A DNA stretch of 64,000 nucleotides, from the NCBI RefSeq assembly GCF_022539505.1, contig NC_061510.1:270453687-270517686 (forward strand). Reading direction: 5' to 3'. Positions 43,711-55,924 of the stretch are shown here, one piece after another. The position numbers and the translations under genes are program-made. This stretch comes from Lolium rigidum (taxonomy: Eukaryota > Streptophyta > Magnoliopsida > Poales > Poaceae). Numbering within the stretch: the first letter of the stretch is position 1; every line of letters starts with the position of its first letter. Below the pieces are notes generated by a model that did no database searches, was not told the DNA's origin, and was given only the letters and a program-made list of their open reading frames with translations.

Positions 43711-45180
43711 AAATGAACACCGAAAAAATGACAGACACTGCTAACTGCATTCAAGCAGACACTCGCTACCTCGTGCGATAGAAAGCACCTACAAAAACCC
43801 CACTCGCCCTGCGCGCTCCCGCGAGCGGCGGGGCAAACCCTGGAGGGCTGTACCGCCGGTCCCTTTCCAACTTTGTCTTTCTTCCTCGTCGACATTAGAG
43901 GCCGCTGCCGGGCGAAGCTCCGAGGGCACCGGTGATAGCGGGCCCCCTTCTCCCCTCGCACGGTGGTGGCGGCGGGGGTGCTACGGTTGGCAGGGGCGCA
44001 TCGGTGGTGTGGCAGCTACGTGTGCTAGACGTGCTTGCAGGCGATTGAACCTTGGGTGGCAAGCCGACCCATGTCTCGATGGCCAGCTTAAGGACCTCCC
44101 GGTTGGCGGCTCTGCATGGATCTAGTCATGGAAGCTCTTGAGTGGGGAGCTGCGGCTCGGAGGACGGCGCAAGAGTGTTTGTTCCTCTTGGGTGCTGGCG
44201 GAGAGGGCTCTTCCACCCCCCCCCCCCCTTTGCCCTGCTTGTGTGGCTCGTGAATTCACACCCAGCGAGTTGATGCTCGCGGGTGACGCTGCCCATGGGA
44301 TTTTCAGCTAGTTCAAAGGATCTGGGGCATCTTATTTGTTTCGAGGTGATCGACGATGTCGGGGTGCTTGGAAGCAGGGCGGCGGCCTTGGGTAGGTGGG
44401 TGGCATCGACCTTGCCGGCGGGGAACGGTTGTTGGTGTTGTTCCTACTATCTGTGGTTGCTTGGGTTGATCGGAGGTAGGTGGAGGTGGCTGTGGCTGTG
44501 GCGGTTGGAGACTTCGGTGGCCTGAGCCTGATCTTGAAGACCTTAGCCTTCGGTGCCGAATGCAACTCCTCTTCTTCAGCTTCTAGTGGCAAGAGTAGCT
44601 TGGCTGCGGGTTTCGAGGGCCGGGTAAACCCTTGGTTGTTTTCAACCACGATGGCGGCGGCGCTTCCTCGATGCCCCCTTCCCGAAGGCGCCGTTGAGGT
44701 CTCTTGTCTTCCCTGCTCCTCCTTACCCCTCTATTCCTGGGTGAAAACCCTAGGCTCTCGTTAGGCAACAATGACGCTTGAGTGTCGTTATCCTCCTTGG
44801 AGGAGTTTCCTTGGGAAGTCAGTGGATTGGATGGGTTGTGCTTTTTCCTTGGCTTTGATGCTTCTCTTCAACAACGATCTTCAGCTTGTTCAAGATGTTT
44901 TTTTGGTGGCCTCGCATCTTCGGTGCTCTGTGCTCTGGTGCGTAGAGCGATGGTTGTGCAGTTTAGGGGCGCACTCCATTGCCCAAAGCTGCACTTGTAG
45001 CTCCGATCCTCAAGGATCTCTCTTTGTCGCTGCTGTGCTTGTGCTTGCGACGTACTCCAAGCCTCTGTAGTTTTTGAAGTGCTTTGCTAGTTTCTTTTGA
45101 ACTTGTACTAACCTGTGTAGGCTGTGTTCTTCATTACCATGTATCCTAGCCGGTTGATGGCTTATATTAATTTAAAGTTA
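43711..45180 (+). mobile_element. Non-LTR retroposon remnant (probable LINE-derived), uncertain
   Basis: A GC-rich 1.2-kb stretch with many short frames and no known domain, ending in ATGGCTTATATTAATTTAAAG, which resembles the 3' ends of plant LINE-derived repeats. It contains a C-tract at 44217-44228. No TSD was found, so limits and class are tentative. Confidence 0.35.
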
Positions 45181-45700
45181 ATCTTTTGGAGCCTTATGTT
45201 TAGAAATAGAAAACACTAAGTAAAAGGATGTTGATTGCAGAAGGGCGTTCGGGCTGGGTTGCGGCAAGCCTCTGCACTGGAGACGGTCTCCGTCCAGCAA
45301 CAGATTTGTGGTTGGCGCAAGGCAAAGAATCTGCACCTTGCCGGCCGAGCTCAAGATGGCCAAATCTGCAGGCCGATCGAACAGGTAGAACACTCTCCTC
45401 CACGTTCCCATGCACAACTGAAGTAGTCTCGCTCGCTCGATCTCGATAATATTACCAGACACCAATTTATCGCATAGCCCAAGAAATTCCGTGAGGGCGG
45501 CTGAGCCATGCTACCTGAATGGCAGCATCACGCAGTGAGCCGGTGACGTGGAGCGTCTTCAGCTCGTTTGGGCAAAGGCTGAAACATCCGAGACCCCATT
45601 TGAACAGAAGGAGTTCGTTTTAGAAAATGGTGCATATCAAGATTAAAGCTCGAGAAATTCAGGTGTCTCAAGCCTTGTTGCTTGCAATATATCAGTCCCT
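45180..45700 (-). pseudogene. LRR-like gene fragment (possibly F-box/LRR)
   Basis: On the minus strand near 45690 the frame reads GLRHLNFSSFNL, then in another frame WGLGCFSLCPNELKTLHVTG and SLRDAAIQ. The spacing of leucines (LRHLNFS.., LKTLHVTGS) is LRR-like. A later 95-codon frame (45178-45465) continues without a recognised motif. Frame changes suggest a pseudogene or unseen introns. Confidence 0.3.
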
Positions 45701-45947
45701 TTTTCAAGCCGTGACGTTAAGTGTTTTCTTTGAAACCTCGTCTATCCTAGTACCTGCTTGTCGATTTTATTCAGAGATCTCTATATTACTCACGATCGGG
45801 AATTCAAGATGCAGGCAAGATCGAAAGGGAACAGCTAAACAGGGAAAATTAAACCAAAAACAACAGGCAAGACGATCCGTATGTACAAAACGTAGTAGAA
45901 CCATAAAAACACAAAGCACGCCGTGCATCAGCGAGGCTGAAGCATCA

Positions 45948-46229
45948 TCAGCTTGGCGCGAACCGGTCGAGGAGGAGGCAGACGGTGGCCTCCGGCATAA
46001 CCGCGCCCGCGCCGCCGCGGCACGTCGCCACCACCGGCAGGCCATCCTTGGCCCCGATCGCAGCTGCATCGGCTGCCTTCTCCTTGTTGGCCTGCGCCCC
46101 GTTCTTGCTGGACGCCTCTAGCTCGGTTCGGCCGCCGTGCAGCCGGGAGGAGATCTGGCAGAGCCAGACGCCGACCATGTTCGGCGATGGCGGCTGCGAT
46201 GGCAGTGAAAACGACGACGACGACGACAT
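45948..46229 (-). CDS. Small intronless protein of unknown function, 93 aa
   Basis: Starts MSSSSSFSLPSQPPSPNMVG and ends PEATVCLLLDRFAPS. The N-terminal third is Ser/Pro-rich, the middle is Ala/Lys-rich and probably disordered, and the C-terminal part (LPVVATCRGGAGAVMPEATV) is hydrophobic and Gly-rich. No signal peptide or known domain is recognised. A TATA box 70-80 bases upstream of the ATG, a GC-rich coding region and an upstream CACGTG support a real gene. An alternative start is the Met at residue 18, inside a MVGVWLCQISSRL stretch. Function is not inferred. Confidence 0.65.
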   Translation of the reverse strand: MSSSSSFSLPSQPPSPNMVGVWLCQISSRLHGGRTELEASSKNGAQANKEKAADAAAIGAKDGLPVVATCRGGAGAVMPEATVCLLLDRFAPS

Positions 46230-46300
46230 GGCCAGACTAGATGAGATCGCTTGGAATTGGAAGCAGAGCGTGTGTATTTCGCTTTTCGCTCTGCCTGGTC

Positions 46301-46310
46301 TTTATATATA
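46301..46310 (-). promoter_or_regulatory. TATA box of the 93-aa gene
   Basis: TATATATAAAG on the minus strand, about 75 bases before the ATG at 46229, an ordinary position for a plant core promoter with a short leader. Confidence 0.7.
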
Positions 46311-46652
46311 ATTGGCAGCACACTGACATAGTTGCTTCAACAAATATCTAGATGCGGTGGAAACGTCAAAAACTACCAAAGATTGGCACGAGACGGGAGA
46401 ACAGCGGCGCGCGCGCGGCGGCGGATGCATGTACCCGGCCAAGCGAGGTCGCCGCAGCAGTCATTGGCCTTATCGTCCGGCCTCCGACACAGCCGGGTAG
46501 GCCGGTACACGCGACAGCGAGCGGCGTCTCGTCCTATCTGGAATTATTGGGCGACACCACACTGGAGCGCAAAGCACGAGCCTAGCTTCCGCGTCAGTGC
46601 GTCGCCGTCGCCGGGACGTTTTTCCATCCTCGTGGTGCCCAAGTGTACGCTT

Positions 46653-46658
46653 CACGTG
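46653..46658 (-). promoter_or_regulatory. G-box / ABRE-like CACGTG upstream of the 93-aa gene
   Basis: CACGTG about 350 bases upstream of the TATA box. G-boxes bind bZIP or bHLH factors; relevance here is inferred from position only. Confidence 0.35.
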
Positions 46659-46659
46659 G

Positions 46660-47936
46660 AGTCGAAAACGACACACTCATGGCTGCTCTATTATGAAGTT
46701 CACATTGTGCAAGTTCAAGACTGAGCGAAACTGAGGAGTAAGTTTGTTGATTCTTGCGAACACCAAGGCCCAGCAAGGCAGGAAGCACAAGCCGAGAAAT
46801 AATGTCAAAGCCCACCCGCGTACGATCGTCCTCCCGCTTGGCTTGCACACCAAAGGCCGAAAGGAAGGGCCAATGTGATTTGCCTTGTAACTAGCAAAAA
46901 ATTTAAAAAATCATATTCACAGGCTTCAAACAAATCTGGAAAAATATCAAGATGTGGTCGATAATTTATTCTATAAACATGCAAAATTTCAAAGCTAAAT
47001 TCTTTAAATTCTAGGCTACACAGAAATGACAAAATTAGATAAATTTTGGATCATTCAAAATAGGCATTGTTGACTAGAGCCAGATCCATATTTGTTTTCC
47101 CATTTTTATGTAGCTGATAATACAAAGTGTTTCAAATCGGCATTTTACACGTTTGAAAATAAATCATTGACTACATCTACAATATTTTCTTTGGTTTTTA
47201 GTTATAATTTTTCTAAAATTGTAGGAATGATTTTTTATTTTCAAAAAATAAAAGGAGCATTGGAACTCGGGATCCAAAAATATATACTATATAACTACCC
47301 ACAATAAATAGAGGATGAGAGGAGTAAAGAGATTGAAGATTGAAACAGACTCACATGAGACCTCGAAGCAATTCCTCAAAGTCGTGTTTGGTATGATGGG
47401 CCTTTCTATGAGGGACATGTCCTGGGATGCATAGCCAGTCCAAAACAAGCTCCAGACCATGTCGTGAATTTTGTTTGGCAATCTATGAAGGAACTTTCTA
47501 CAATAGGTAAGCAACTATTGCCCCTTTGTTTTGTAGACTGTGCACTATCTTTTTGGCTCGGGTGATGCACGTCATTGATGTTAGGTTGCACAAATGAGGT
47601 TCCATATTATTACCATGGTCCAAACAAGGTGAGCTTACCATGTCATTGCCTATAGCATCCAATCATAGAGGAATCTGAAGAACACGATATTGACAATCAC
47701 CATGATTAGGCCAACGATGATGAAATCTTTCAGCCTATACTCTCTCAAACCTGAGGTTCTCCTTTGCATATAGGCATAGGTACAATAGCCAATGGCTGAT
47801 TAACCATTTCCTTATTAGCAATAGCATGACCAACCAAGATACTATGGTACTCCTCTTGTGCGTCCACCAAATTATCATATCCTCTCTAGTTGTTGTTAGA
47901 GAAACCATTCATTTGATCATGGCAGGTCCTCCATTT
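46660..47936. other. Stretch without a recognised gene
   Basis: 46880-47290 is AT-rich, MITE-like sequence. 47300-47930 contains short broken frames on the minus strand with no recognised family. Confidence 0.35.
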
Positions 47937-49140
47937 TTTTGACAAAGAGTATATATTAATATCACAGAGATACCAATTACACTCAGTCTCTGCAACAACG
48001 CACTGCCCTAGCGAAATTGCGGATGCACACAACCAACAAAAAAAATTCCAAAAAAGAAAAGCCCCGCTACAGTGATCAAATCCTTTAAATAACAGCACTA
48101 ACACCACCATGACTGCACCAGAAGTTCAGCTTCTCCAAAAAAGAAGCCTCCAAGAAGGTAACAGTGCACCAGCGCTGTCGTCACCAGATCATAGATCTTA
48201 GGTTTTCACCCTGAAGAACATCCTCACTCTCAAAGAAATGCCTTCAACAAGGACATTGCCAAGCACAACCTTGGATATTCACCCTGAAAGGTAAGACTTT
48301 GAACTTCTCATGTGCAGTCGCCCCACTCACATGCCGCTGATCCAAAGACACCGGCCACGAAGCCAATTCCTCCTCGCCACCCAGACTCGAGTCACCATTG
48401 CAAGACCACAGATCTCGGCTTCCATGTCATTCTCCGCCAGCACCATAGAACGAAAACGTGCTCCATGATAATAACCGCCATTAGAGCTTCGAAGCGCTCC
48501 CTCTGTAACCAAATGGCCAGAGCAAAAACATGGGTGCGCTCGACTGAATTCCACCCGATCCGGCAACCTCCAGGCTTGATTCGCCCAATGGAGCGCCGGC
48601 GGAGCCTTCCAGAACATGACATATCCGCCAGATCGATGAGGACAGGCACCGGCAGATCTGCATGTTGGCGCGAGAAGAAATCTAAGGACCGCCGCCATTA
48701 TTCGCAAGACTAGCAGGTCCCCACACCGCTGGTCGTCTCCAAAGCTGAGAAGGCAGAAGAGGATCAAGGGGATCCAGTGCAGAGCACCAACCTAACTCCA
48801 CGATTACCAGATCGGGCCGCAGCCACCACCGGATATCGCATGTCAGGGCACCTCCATGGGCGCCACACCCCTCCTCCTCAATGCCTCCCGCCGGAGATCC
48901 TCAGGCGTAGGCCAGGAAGAGCCGCGCCGCCCTGCTCCCCAGAGTCGACCTCTCACCTCCTCCCGTGAGGAGCCGCCGGGTTACGCCTCCCCTGCCCACC
49001 ATCCGTCGAGGGGATGGGCGCCGCCACCGCTGCCAGGGAGGGCAGCAGTGGCGGCCAGGATGGCAGTGTACGGCGATGGGCTGCGGCGGACTAGGGTTCC
49101 CCGGAGTTGCTCGGGAGAGGATCGACTCGGGAGTATGAAA
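47937..49140 (-). mobile_element. Non-LTR retroposon remnant on the minus strand, uncertain
   Basis: At the left a T-run (47933-47940) is followed by GACAAAGAGTATATATTAAT; on the minus strand this is an ATTAATATATACTCTTTGTC plus poly(A) end, like the tails of grass non-LTR elements. The GC-rich right part has short frames but no recognised domain. I found no convincing TSD. Confidence 0.4.
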
Positions 49141-49926
49141 GAAAAAATTGAACAATGCTCCTAGATGCCTCCCTCTTAACACCACATACCACTAAAATGG
49201 CATAGGAAGTACAAGTAAGCTCGAGCATCACAAGCACTAATGAAATCATAACAAAGTATCACAATTCAAACCAGATCATAACTAAGAGGGGCATGCATGA
49301 TCATTACCATATGTGGATCACAAGTTCATCCTACCAGTACAACTATGGTTTCAACCTACAAAAATGGGTGTCATCCTAACACCGCAAATTCATCATCAAT
49401 TGAGGGGTTTAGTATATATATAACCTCATCAAAATATACAGGACATCAAAGGTTTTTATGCCCTAGATAGAACAAAAGTGTACATCATCATCATAACCTC
49501 CATGCATGCTTCCCTGCTCATGGCCCAAGGGCCACCACAGGTCAGGTCTACAGAGTGTAGTAGTACTTGGCCAGGTAGGTCGACATGAAGGGGAGCAATT
49601 TCATTGTCCCTTCTATGTAGCCTTCTTAGCGTCAGTGCGGTTCTTGGCCTTTGTCTTCTTTGTGGGCGGAAATCCTTGTCGCAACCTCTGTAGCAACCTT
49701 GTCCACCAGGATAGACAGAGGGCCCTCCTCCACTAGCAGTTGCACCACCTAGGTCTCAGCATTTGGTTGCGAACCGGCCATAAAGGAAGGGTTAATGAGT
49801 CCCCAACGCAGATCATGGCCTGGGTAAAATCATCACACGTCAAGTCCTACACTCACCATTCACCACATATCATTGCAACAACATGCTAATCTACTAGTAC
49901 ATAGGATGCAAAGACAAAATATTTTA
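49141..49926. other. Stretch without a recognised gene
   Basis: Moderately AT-rich sequence. A short frame at 49506-49736 has no known motif. No repeat ends were identified. Confidence 0.35.
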
Positions 49927-49936
49927 CACAAGAGGT

Positions 49937-50833
49937 AGGACATGGTGTTTTGGCTCATAGGTCTAAATGCACCTATTAAGAAAAATGCTTTTTATGTTTA
50001 TTCAAGAATGTTGAAAAATTATGAAGAAAAATCCCGAATTTACATTTGAACATTCTATGTTCACACACAAAATTTTGTGGAAAAAAGACATTTTGTGTGG
50101 CCTACGTAAAAAGATAAAAACATATCACGTAAAAAGCTATTTTGAATCATCGGGAATTTCCTTTTTTACGCAACCCATCAAAAATATCATTTCTTTGCGA
50201 ATCTTACTATGTGAACATAGAATGTCAAGATATACATCCAAAATTTAATTTTTTGCAATTTTTAGATATTTTGGAATGTACTTTTTACACAACTGGTCAA
50301 TGTTCAAGAAATCGTTAATCTTAACTTATCGGTCGGCCTTAAAATAAAGATTAATCGCTTATCGGCCGATTAATCGATTTTATCGGCCAGCCATTTGTCG
50401 GCTTATTTTTTGTAAATCCTTATTTTCGACACAAAATTTTCTATAATATGCTATGCAAAAAATAATATTGGAGCATTGCACATAAGTATTACCTTGATTC
50501 CTTGCATTTGAATAAATAATAATTGAAAATTTGAGCTAATGCACAATTCTATAAAACCATAGGATAAAAATATTGATTGCCATATCAAATTTCATTGAAA
50601 TTTCACTGACAATCAGTCGAAATATCGGCCATGAGAGTGAAACTCGGGCGAAATATCGGCTCTCATGTAGAAAATCGGCCAAAATATCGGTGGCGGGATA
50701 AACTGGCCGATATGCTAAAATCTTATCGGAGACCACCCGATTCACGATAAATCGGCCGATAAATCGGTATCTCGGCCGATTTTTTGAACAGTGCAACTGG
50801 TACATATACACCTATGAGCCAAAGATGATTTCG
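49937..50833. mobile_element. Mutator-like MITE with 10-bp direct repeat flanks
   Basis: TTTTGGCTCATAGGT near 49949 and ACCTATGAGCCAAA near 50810 form inverted termini of about 25 bp with mismatches. CACAAGAGGT flanks both sides (49927-49936 and 50834-50843), fitting the 9-bp TSD of Mutator elements plus one chance match. Non-coding and AT-rich. A hAT-like element is nested inside. Confidence 0.8.
50298..50793. mobile_element. hAT-like MITE with 8-bp TSD, rich in ATCGGCCGAT
   Basis: Ends CAATGTTCAA and TTGAACAGTG are inverted repeats with one mismatch. CAACTGGT is duplicated exactly at 50290-50297 and 50794-50801, the 8-bp TSD of hAT elements. The 496-bp body carries many TATCGGCCGAT-type palindromes toward both ends. 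No transposase. Confidence 0.8.
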
Positions 50834-50843
50834 CACAAGAGGT

Positions 50844-51251
50844 GAATCTATATAGCTACAAGTTAAAGATGAAAAAGACACGACACATGGCAGTGATAGA
50901 TCTCATGAACCTTTATACTATAAGAACATACCAACCCTACCAATGCTACATTAATTCACACCCTAGCACACTAAGATGTAGCTAGATCTTCCCTACCACA
51001 CCAAGATCTAACCGAAGCATACGAAGATTGAGGTGTGGTTACTTATAGTCATAAATGGATGCAAAGGTGAACTCCACAAAGAAGAGGAAGTAGCATTGCC
51101 GCCGCCGCTGGCCAAAGATTGGAGCGCCTCTTACCTTCTCAGCAACCCTATAGTGGAGCTTGAAAGGGGGTGGAGGGTTTGGAATCGGGTGGTGGGAGTG
51201 GAGGGTAGAAATAAGGGGAGGGCATTGTGCACCTTATTTATGGTATCCATC
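50844..51251. other. Stretch without a recognised gene
   Basis: Short frame 51033-51257 has no recognised motif. It lies between the MITE and the MULE. Confidence 0.35.
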
Positions 51252-53978
51252 TCATAAAAAACCACTCATTTTCCCTAATTAAATAGCTCTAGTTTACAAA
51301 GTTGTCTGCCTTCACAAGATACACAACTCTGCAAAAAATGTGGTCATTATCATGAAGTGTGCCATGTATTTTGTCATCACCAGGTTCACTCATTCATGGT
51401 AGAAATGATTTTTAAATTTTCTTTTCCTCAACCCACCATATGACTAGTTTATTATTTTGCATCGGACTACAAGCCATATTGTGACTCCTTGCGCAAGTTT
51501 CCAATTTTTTATTTTTTTAGATTGGATTCAACACTTGTGGGCTATTGAATTTGTACTGGGCAGAAATAGAGCATGTGTTTGGTCATTATTTTGGGCATAC
51601 ACACCATCACGGCACCTCCTTGTATTTTTCCAAAAATAACTAAAGCGTAGTTTATGTACCTCCGTTCAATTATGAATTTAGTCGGACTAAACACTACAAA
51701 TAAATCAGTATATGGCTGCACATCAAGATAGTTCATGATACCTTGAGGATGGCCATCCTACAAGGTCTACTACATGTATTAGGCAGGTATTTCTTTATTT
51801 TCCTAGTGTTAGCAGCAAGATCTTCAATCCCTATAGGAATTTCTTCATTCAGTTGTTTATGCACTTCCTCTACTTTGATTTTGTCCCCCTCCCTCCTTGC
51901 TCTTTTGTTTTTCTCCAATTGTTGCACTGGAACATCTGCCTCCACTTGTTGCACTACAACATCTGCCTCCACTTGCTTCTCTTCAACATCAAGCTCTAGT
52001 TGCTGCATTTCAACATCTACCTCCAACATGCTCCTCTTCAACATCTTCCTTCACTTTGTTGCACGTGAACATGTTGATGCACTTTCTCTTCCACAACTTC
52101 CTCAACCACAATCCCCACCACCCTTATTTACCCCTCTTCTTGCCCTTCTTATTTCCATTCCCTTGTCTTCCTTTCTTTTGAGGAGAAGCTTCAATTTCAT
52201 CTTCCTCAATGAAAACGGGGACATCTTCAAAGTTATGTGGAAAGGTTTTTTGCATAATTAATCTCTTGATATATGACCAAATCCTCCATGCCTCTTGCGT
52301 TTTCTATACCTTGCTCCTAACCTTGAACCTTTTTTTCCTCGGAGGCTATCATATTAAGCCTTATGGTCCTTCCTGGGGGCAGGGGCTCCTAAGAATTGGT
52401 GGTTCAAGTTTGAACCCTGAGCTAACAATCTGAAAATAATTTTCATATGCCACTGGTGGTACATTTTCTACACATGTTGCAGCTAACTCTAACAAATTGT
52501 TGCAAACACAATCCACCTTGCTCGACTAACCAAACTTGCTTCTAGCCCATAGTTTGATGTGATGTTCTTCTAGGTATTTTTTTCACCTTTGGTTGTGTAT
52601 ATATGTTATTGAAGAAATTATCATGCCTTCTTGGGGTGTATGTGTATGCTGATGGCCACAAGTTGTCTTCAAAGATCTTGCCTCTGAACTTTTTCATGAA
52701 GTTAGTAGCGAGGTGTCACATGCATTCTCTATGATCAACCCCATGAAAAACAACATCAGCAACATTATATAGCCCCTTGCATGCATCAGTGTGCATCACC
52801 AATCCTAGAGGTTAACATATTACTCCACGTATCCTCTCTATGAACCATGTCCAGCTTTCATTAGACACACCCTCAAGAATTAAATAAGATATTGGAAAAA
52901 AAGGAAATTATGGGCAGCTACAACACTTCATGTAGCTATATGTCATCTGAACTTCACTGTCAAAGAATTTGAGTCTATTGCCAAACTAGGAAGCGCGGAT
53001 GCGGAAGTTTTCTTGCGATGGGATACTAGATACACCCTGATACGTGTCCCGTACGTATTGTCCAATTTTCCAATAAAATAATAATAAAGTAGCAGAACCC
53101 GTGGGATACCTCTATAATATGGTAAAGATACCAGAACCTAGCGGGCCCACTTGATGAATACCCTCAATCAACATGAACTTCTTGCGCAACCCACTCCCTC
53201 TCGTTAAACCTAGTATCAGCCATCATTGCCATGTCGTTCTCGCCAGCGTCGGTAAAGGGGAGACGCCCCTCACCAGTGTGTACTACAACGGTCTAGAAAC
53301 ACCTTCCAACATTCCTTCACACAGACAAAACATCTCCTGAAGCATCTCTTGTCTACCATTTTATATTTCCTCCCTCTTGAGGATTTTACTCTTCCTCTCA
53401 CAAATTTGTAATCAATGTCCACAACACTTCCAGGCGATCTCTTCTCTACCTCTTCTCCGAAACCGTATAACATGTGGAGACTATCATTCCACTTTACTTG
53501 AACTAGGAACAAAGCCATATTCTTCCCATAATAAACTCTATGGTAGGGAATTACCACATTGAACTTCTCAGCAAGCTTCTTAATCAATTCAACAAGTACA
53601 AATTCGATCTTCCCTCACCCCAATCAAGTATTGTCGAACCGATCCAGTTTGTTGAAGAAGGTCTTATTTTGTCACTTGAAGCACTATTAGGAGAATTGTG
53701 TTTCTTGGTGTTCACCTTAATCAACATCGTACAATGATTTAATAAGATGAACAACATTTATAAAAAGATAAAATTTGAAAACAAATTAAAAATAGAGTAT
53801 TGCAACCTGAAGTGGGTACCCCTACTCATCGGGGATGCATGTAGTCTCCATTTACACAATTTAGTTTGAGTACAAGACAACCTTAGTATTTTACTACTTT
53901 CTGTGACATACTCAAACCCAACTTTTATTACGAAAGTAGCAACAGATATCTACAGTCCTCGACACTAGCAAAAACTGG

Positions 53979-54387
53979 GAGCGGCGTTTTGGCTCCCGGG
54001 AGCATTTGCTCCCGGTTTTTTCGAAAAATTAAAACAAATCGAAAACTTGTCAAAAAATTCCGGAAAAAATCAAGCATGTACCTGACCATGGCACGCACCA
54101 CCGTGTAAAATTTCGTTGCAGAATGTCATTGTATGCGCCCTGAACAAAAATGACAAATTTCTGACATGAAATGAGATCCAAAAATATGAATCTCAGATCT
54201 GGAAATTTGTCATTTTTGCCCAGGACGCATACGATGACATTTCGCAGCGACATTTCACAAGGTGGTGCGTGCCATGGTCAGGTACATGCATGATTTTTTT
54301 CAGAATTTTTTGAAAAGTTTTGAAAAACAAAATTTGCTCCCCAAAAATCCGGGAGCAAATGCTCCCGGGAGCCAAGATGAATTTCCG
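53979..54387. mobile_element. Full-length fold-back MITE (Mutator-like) inside the MULE
   Basis: GGCTCCCGGGAGCATTTGCT at 53991 pairs with AGCAAATGCTCCCGGGAGCC ending at 54375, and pairing continues inward: TGACCATGGCACGCACCACC with GGTGGTGCGTGCCATGGTCA, and CATTGTATGCGCCC with the matching strand. The two arms of nearly 190 bp leave a small loop. Flanks GCAAAAACT and GCAAAGACA are a 7/9 match, possibly an aged 9-bp TSD. It splits the MULE coding region after EGIVFA. Confidence 0.8.
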
Positions 54388-54593
54388 CAAAGACAATCCC
54401 TTCATATATTGTTGGGTTGTCCTTGTCAAAATGTATGATTGCACTGTCCTCATCATCATCCTGATATTGCAACCCATTTCCTCACGCATCCTTGTCCACA
54501 TCTATTCCATAGCCAGGCTCAAAGTTTGGGGCAACAAAATATTCCCTACGTTCCATCCTATCTGGATCAGCAGCTACAATTGGACATGCTTTC

Positions 54594-54646
<53 letters not shown>
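54594..54646. repeat. (ATC)n microsatellite
   Basis: About 17 TCA units. On the minus strand it lies in the acidic region of the MULE transposase and would code an Asp run in one frame. Confidence 0.9.
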
Positions 54647-55924
54647 GTCATCTTCGAGCAAAAATCAACTTCCCCCTCCCCCCATATCTATGTCGTCCTG
54701 CTAGCTTGGCATTACATAGCACATTCAATGAGCAGCTTCTTGGTAACGCTCGGTTGAGTAAGGAGAAGTTGCTCGGTTTCTCTAATTGATGGTCCAAAAT
54801 CATTGATAGCACGCTATTCTCCTATCTCTTTGTTAACAATATGGACTGACATCAACATAGTCGTCGTGCCTAGGTGTCTACCCAACATTAGGGACAAATT
54901 AGAGTCAGTTCTAAAATCACAAAAACTATTAAAATTGAGGTCATAGTACCTGGGAAGGAAACCCTCGTTTTGGCGACAAGGAAACTTGCCAAATTCCATT
55001 TGCAAGTAATCTAGAGTCAGGTCTACCGTGTCTACTGTCAATCGATAGTCAAATCCAACGCTAAGTGTAATTTAACCATCAGGAAGGGTTTGAGTTTGAC
55101 ACCCATGCCAGATCTTCAGTAGAAAAACCAGATACAGCAAATGTCCTACGGTTACAAACACATATCCTTGTGATTACTAAGGGGATCCAAATTTCTTATT
55201 AAAGTAATAAACACATTAGACAAGGAATTTCAATTTTTACCTTTCACCAAGGACAATCGTCACATTCACAAGGCTCCATGGCTGCAAAACTTCCTGCAAC
55301 CTTTGGCTCTGCGTCGAACCCGCCCACAATCTCTGAGTTTGCAGGATCCATCTCCATATCAAGATCCGCTTCACATCAACCTTTGAAAACGTGACAACGA
55401 TGACCGGGGCTCACACACTCTGTTTCCAACCGCAAGAGCAGGACACAAAAAAGGATAGGGACCATGAGGGAGGGCAAGAGGGCGTGTAGGCGTGCACGAA
55501 CATGCTAAGGTAAGGCCCTAAGAGTGCACAATGGTGGGCAACAGAGTAGTGGCGACGGGAGGAGCAGAGTAGGGAAGGAGAGAAGCGAGCGACAAAGAAT
55601 GGGAAATGACTATAAAATGGTGTGTCAAAACCTCGAAGCTAGGACGTGGGCCATATTTCCTACATTGGTGAGGCCGTGTGTAAGCATAGCGGTTACAACG
55701 TTCAAACGAGGTACAACCAAATGTAAGAAAATGAGTTAGAACGTCAACGCGAGGTGAGACCCACATGTAAGAAAATGAATCAAAGAGACGACGCAAAGCT
55801 AGCCAGACCAAACGGTAGTCCACGTCACAACGACTTTGCGAAAGTTAGTGGCGTCCAACCAATTCACCGACTCACGGTGGCAGCGTCATAATATTCATGA
55901 GAACTAGGGAAAATGTCATAAAAA

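Larger units (their letters stand above)
51733..55373 (-). pseudogene. MULE (MuDR-type) transposase, degenerate, several exons
   Basis: Read from the right: a first exon near 55373-55260 (MEMDPANSEIVGGFDAEPKV), VDTVDLTLDYLQMEFGKFP (54814-55041), an acidic tract coded by the ATC repeat (54594-54646), then DKDNPTIYEGIVFA (about 54400-54440). After a MITE the frame resumes with FEYVTESSKI and CKWRLHASPM (about 53800), the zinc-finger DNA-binding part. KKLAEKFNVVIPYHRVYYGK and RCFVCVKECWK are at 53270-53587. Near 52870-52740 come ESWTWFIERIRG and LVMHTDACKGLY, from the DDE catalytic domain, and DHRECM, then FMKKFRGKIFEDNLWPSAYT. The C-terminal frame 51733-52044 has EADV..QQVEADV repeats. Stops and frameshifts abound; it is dead. 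Confidence 0.78.
51261..55915 (-). mobile_element. Degenerate Mutator-like element (MULE), 9-bp flanking repeat
   Basis: TCATAAAAA is present at 51252-51260 and 55916-55924, a 9-bp direct repeat as expected for Mutator TSDs. Just inside are CATTTTCCCTAATT (left) and AACTAGGGAAAATG (right), short inverted termini; the left one lies 6 bases further in. The inside holds a decayed MuDR-type transposase gene on the minus strand and a later fold-back MITE. Confidence 0.75.

Noticed and set aside
45627..46121. 164-codon plus-strand frame
   Set aside because: Antisense to the 93-aa gene and without any family signal.
54439..54789. Frames with long His or Ile runs
   Set aside because: Translations of the (ATC)n microsatellite on the strand opposite the MULE gene.
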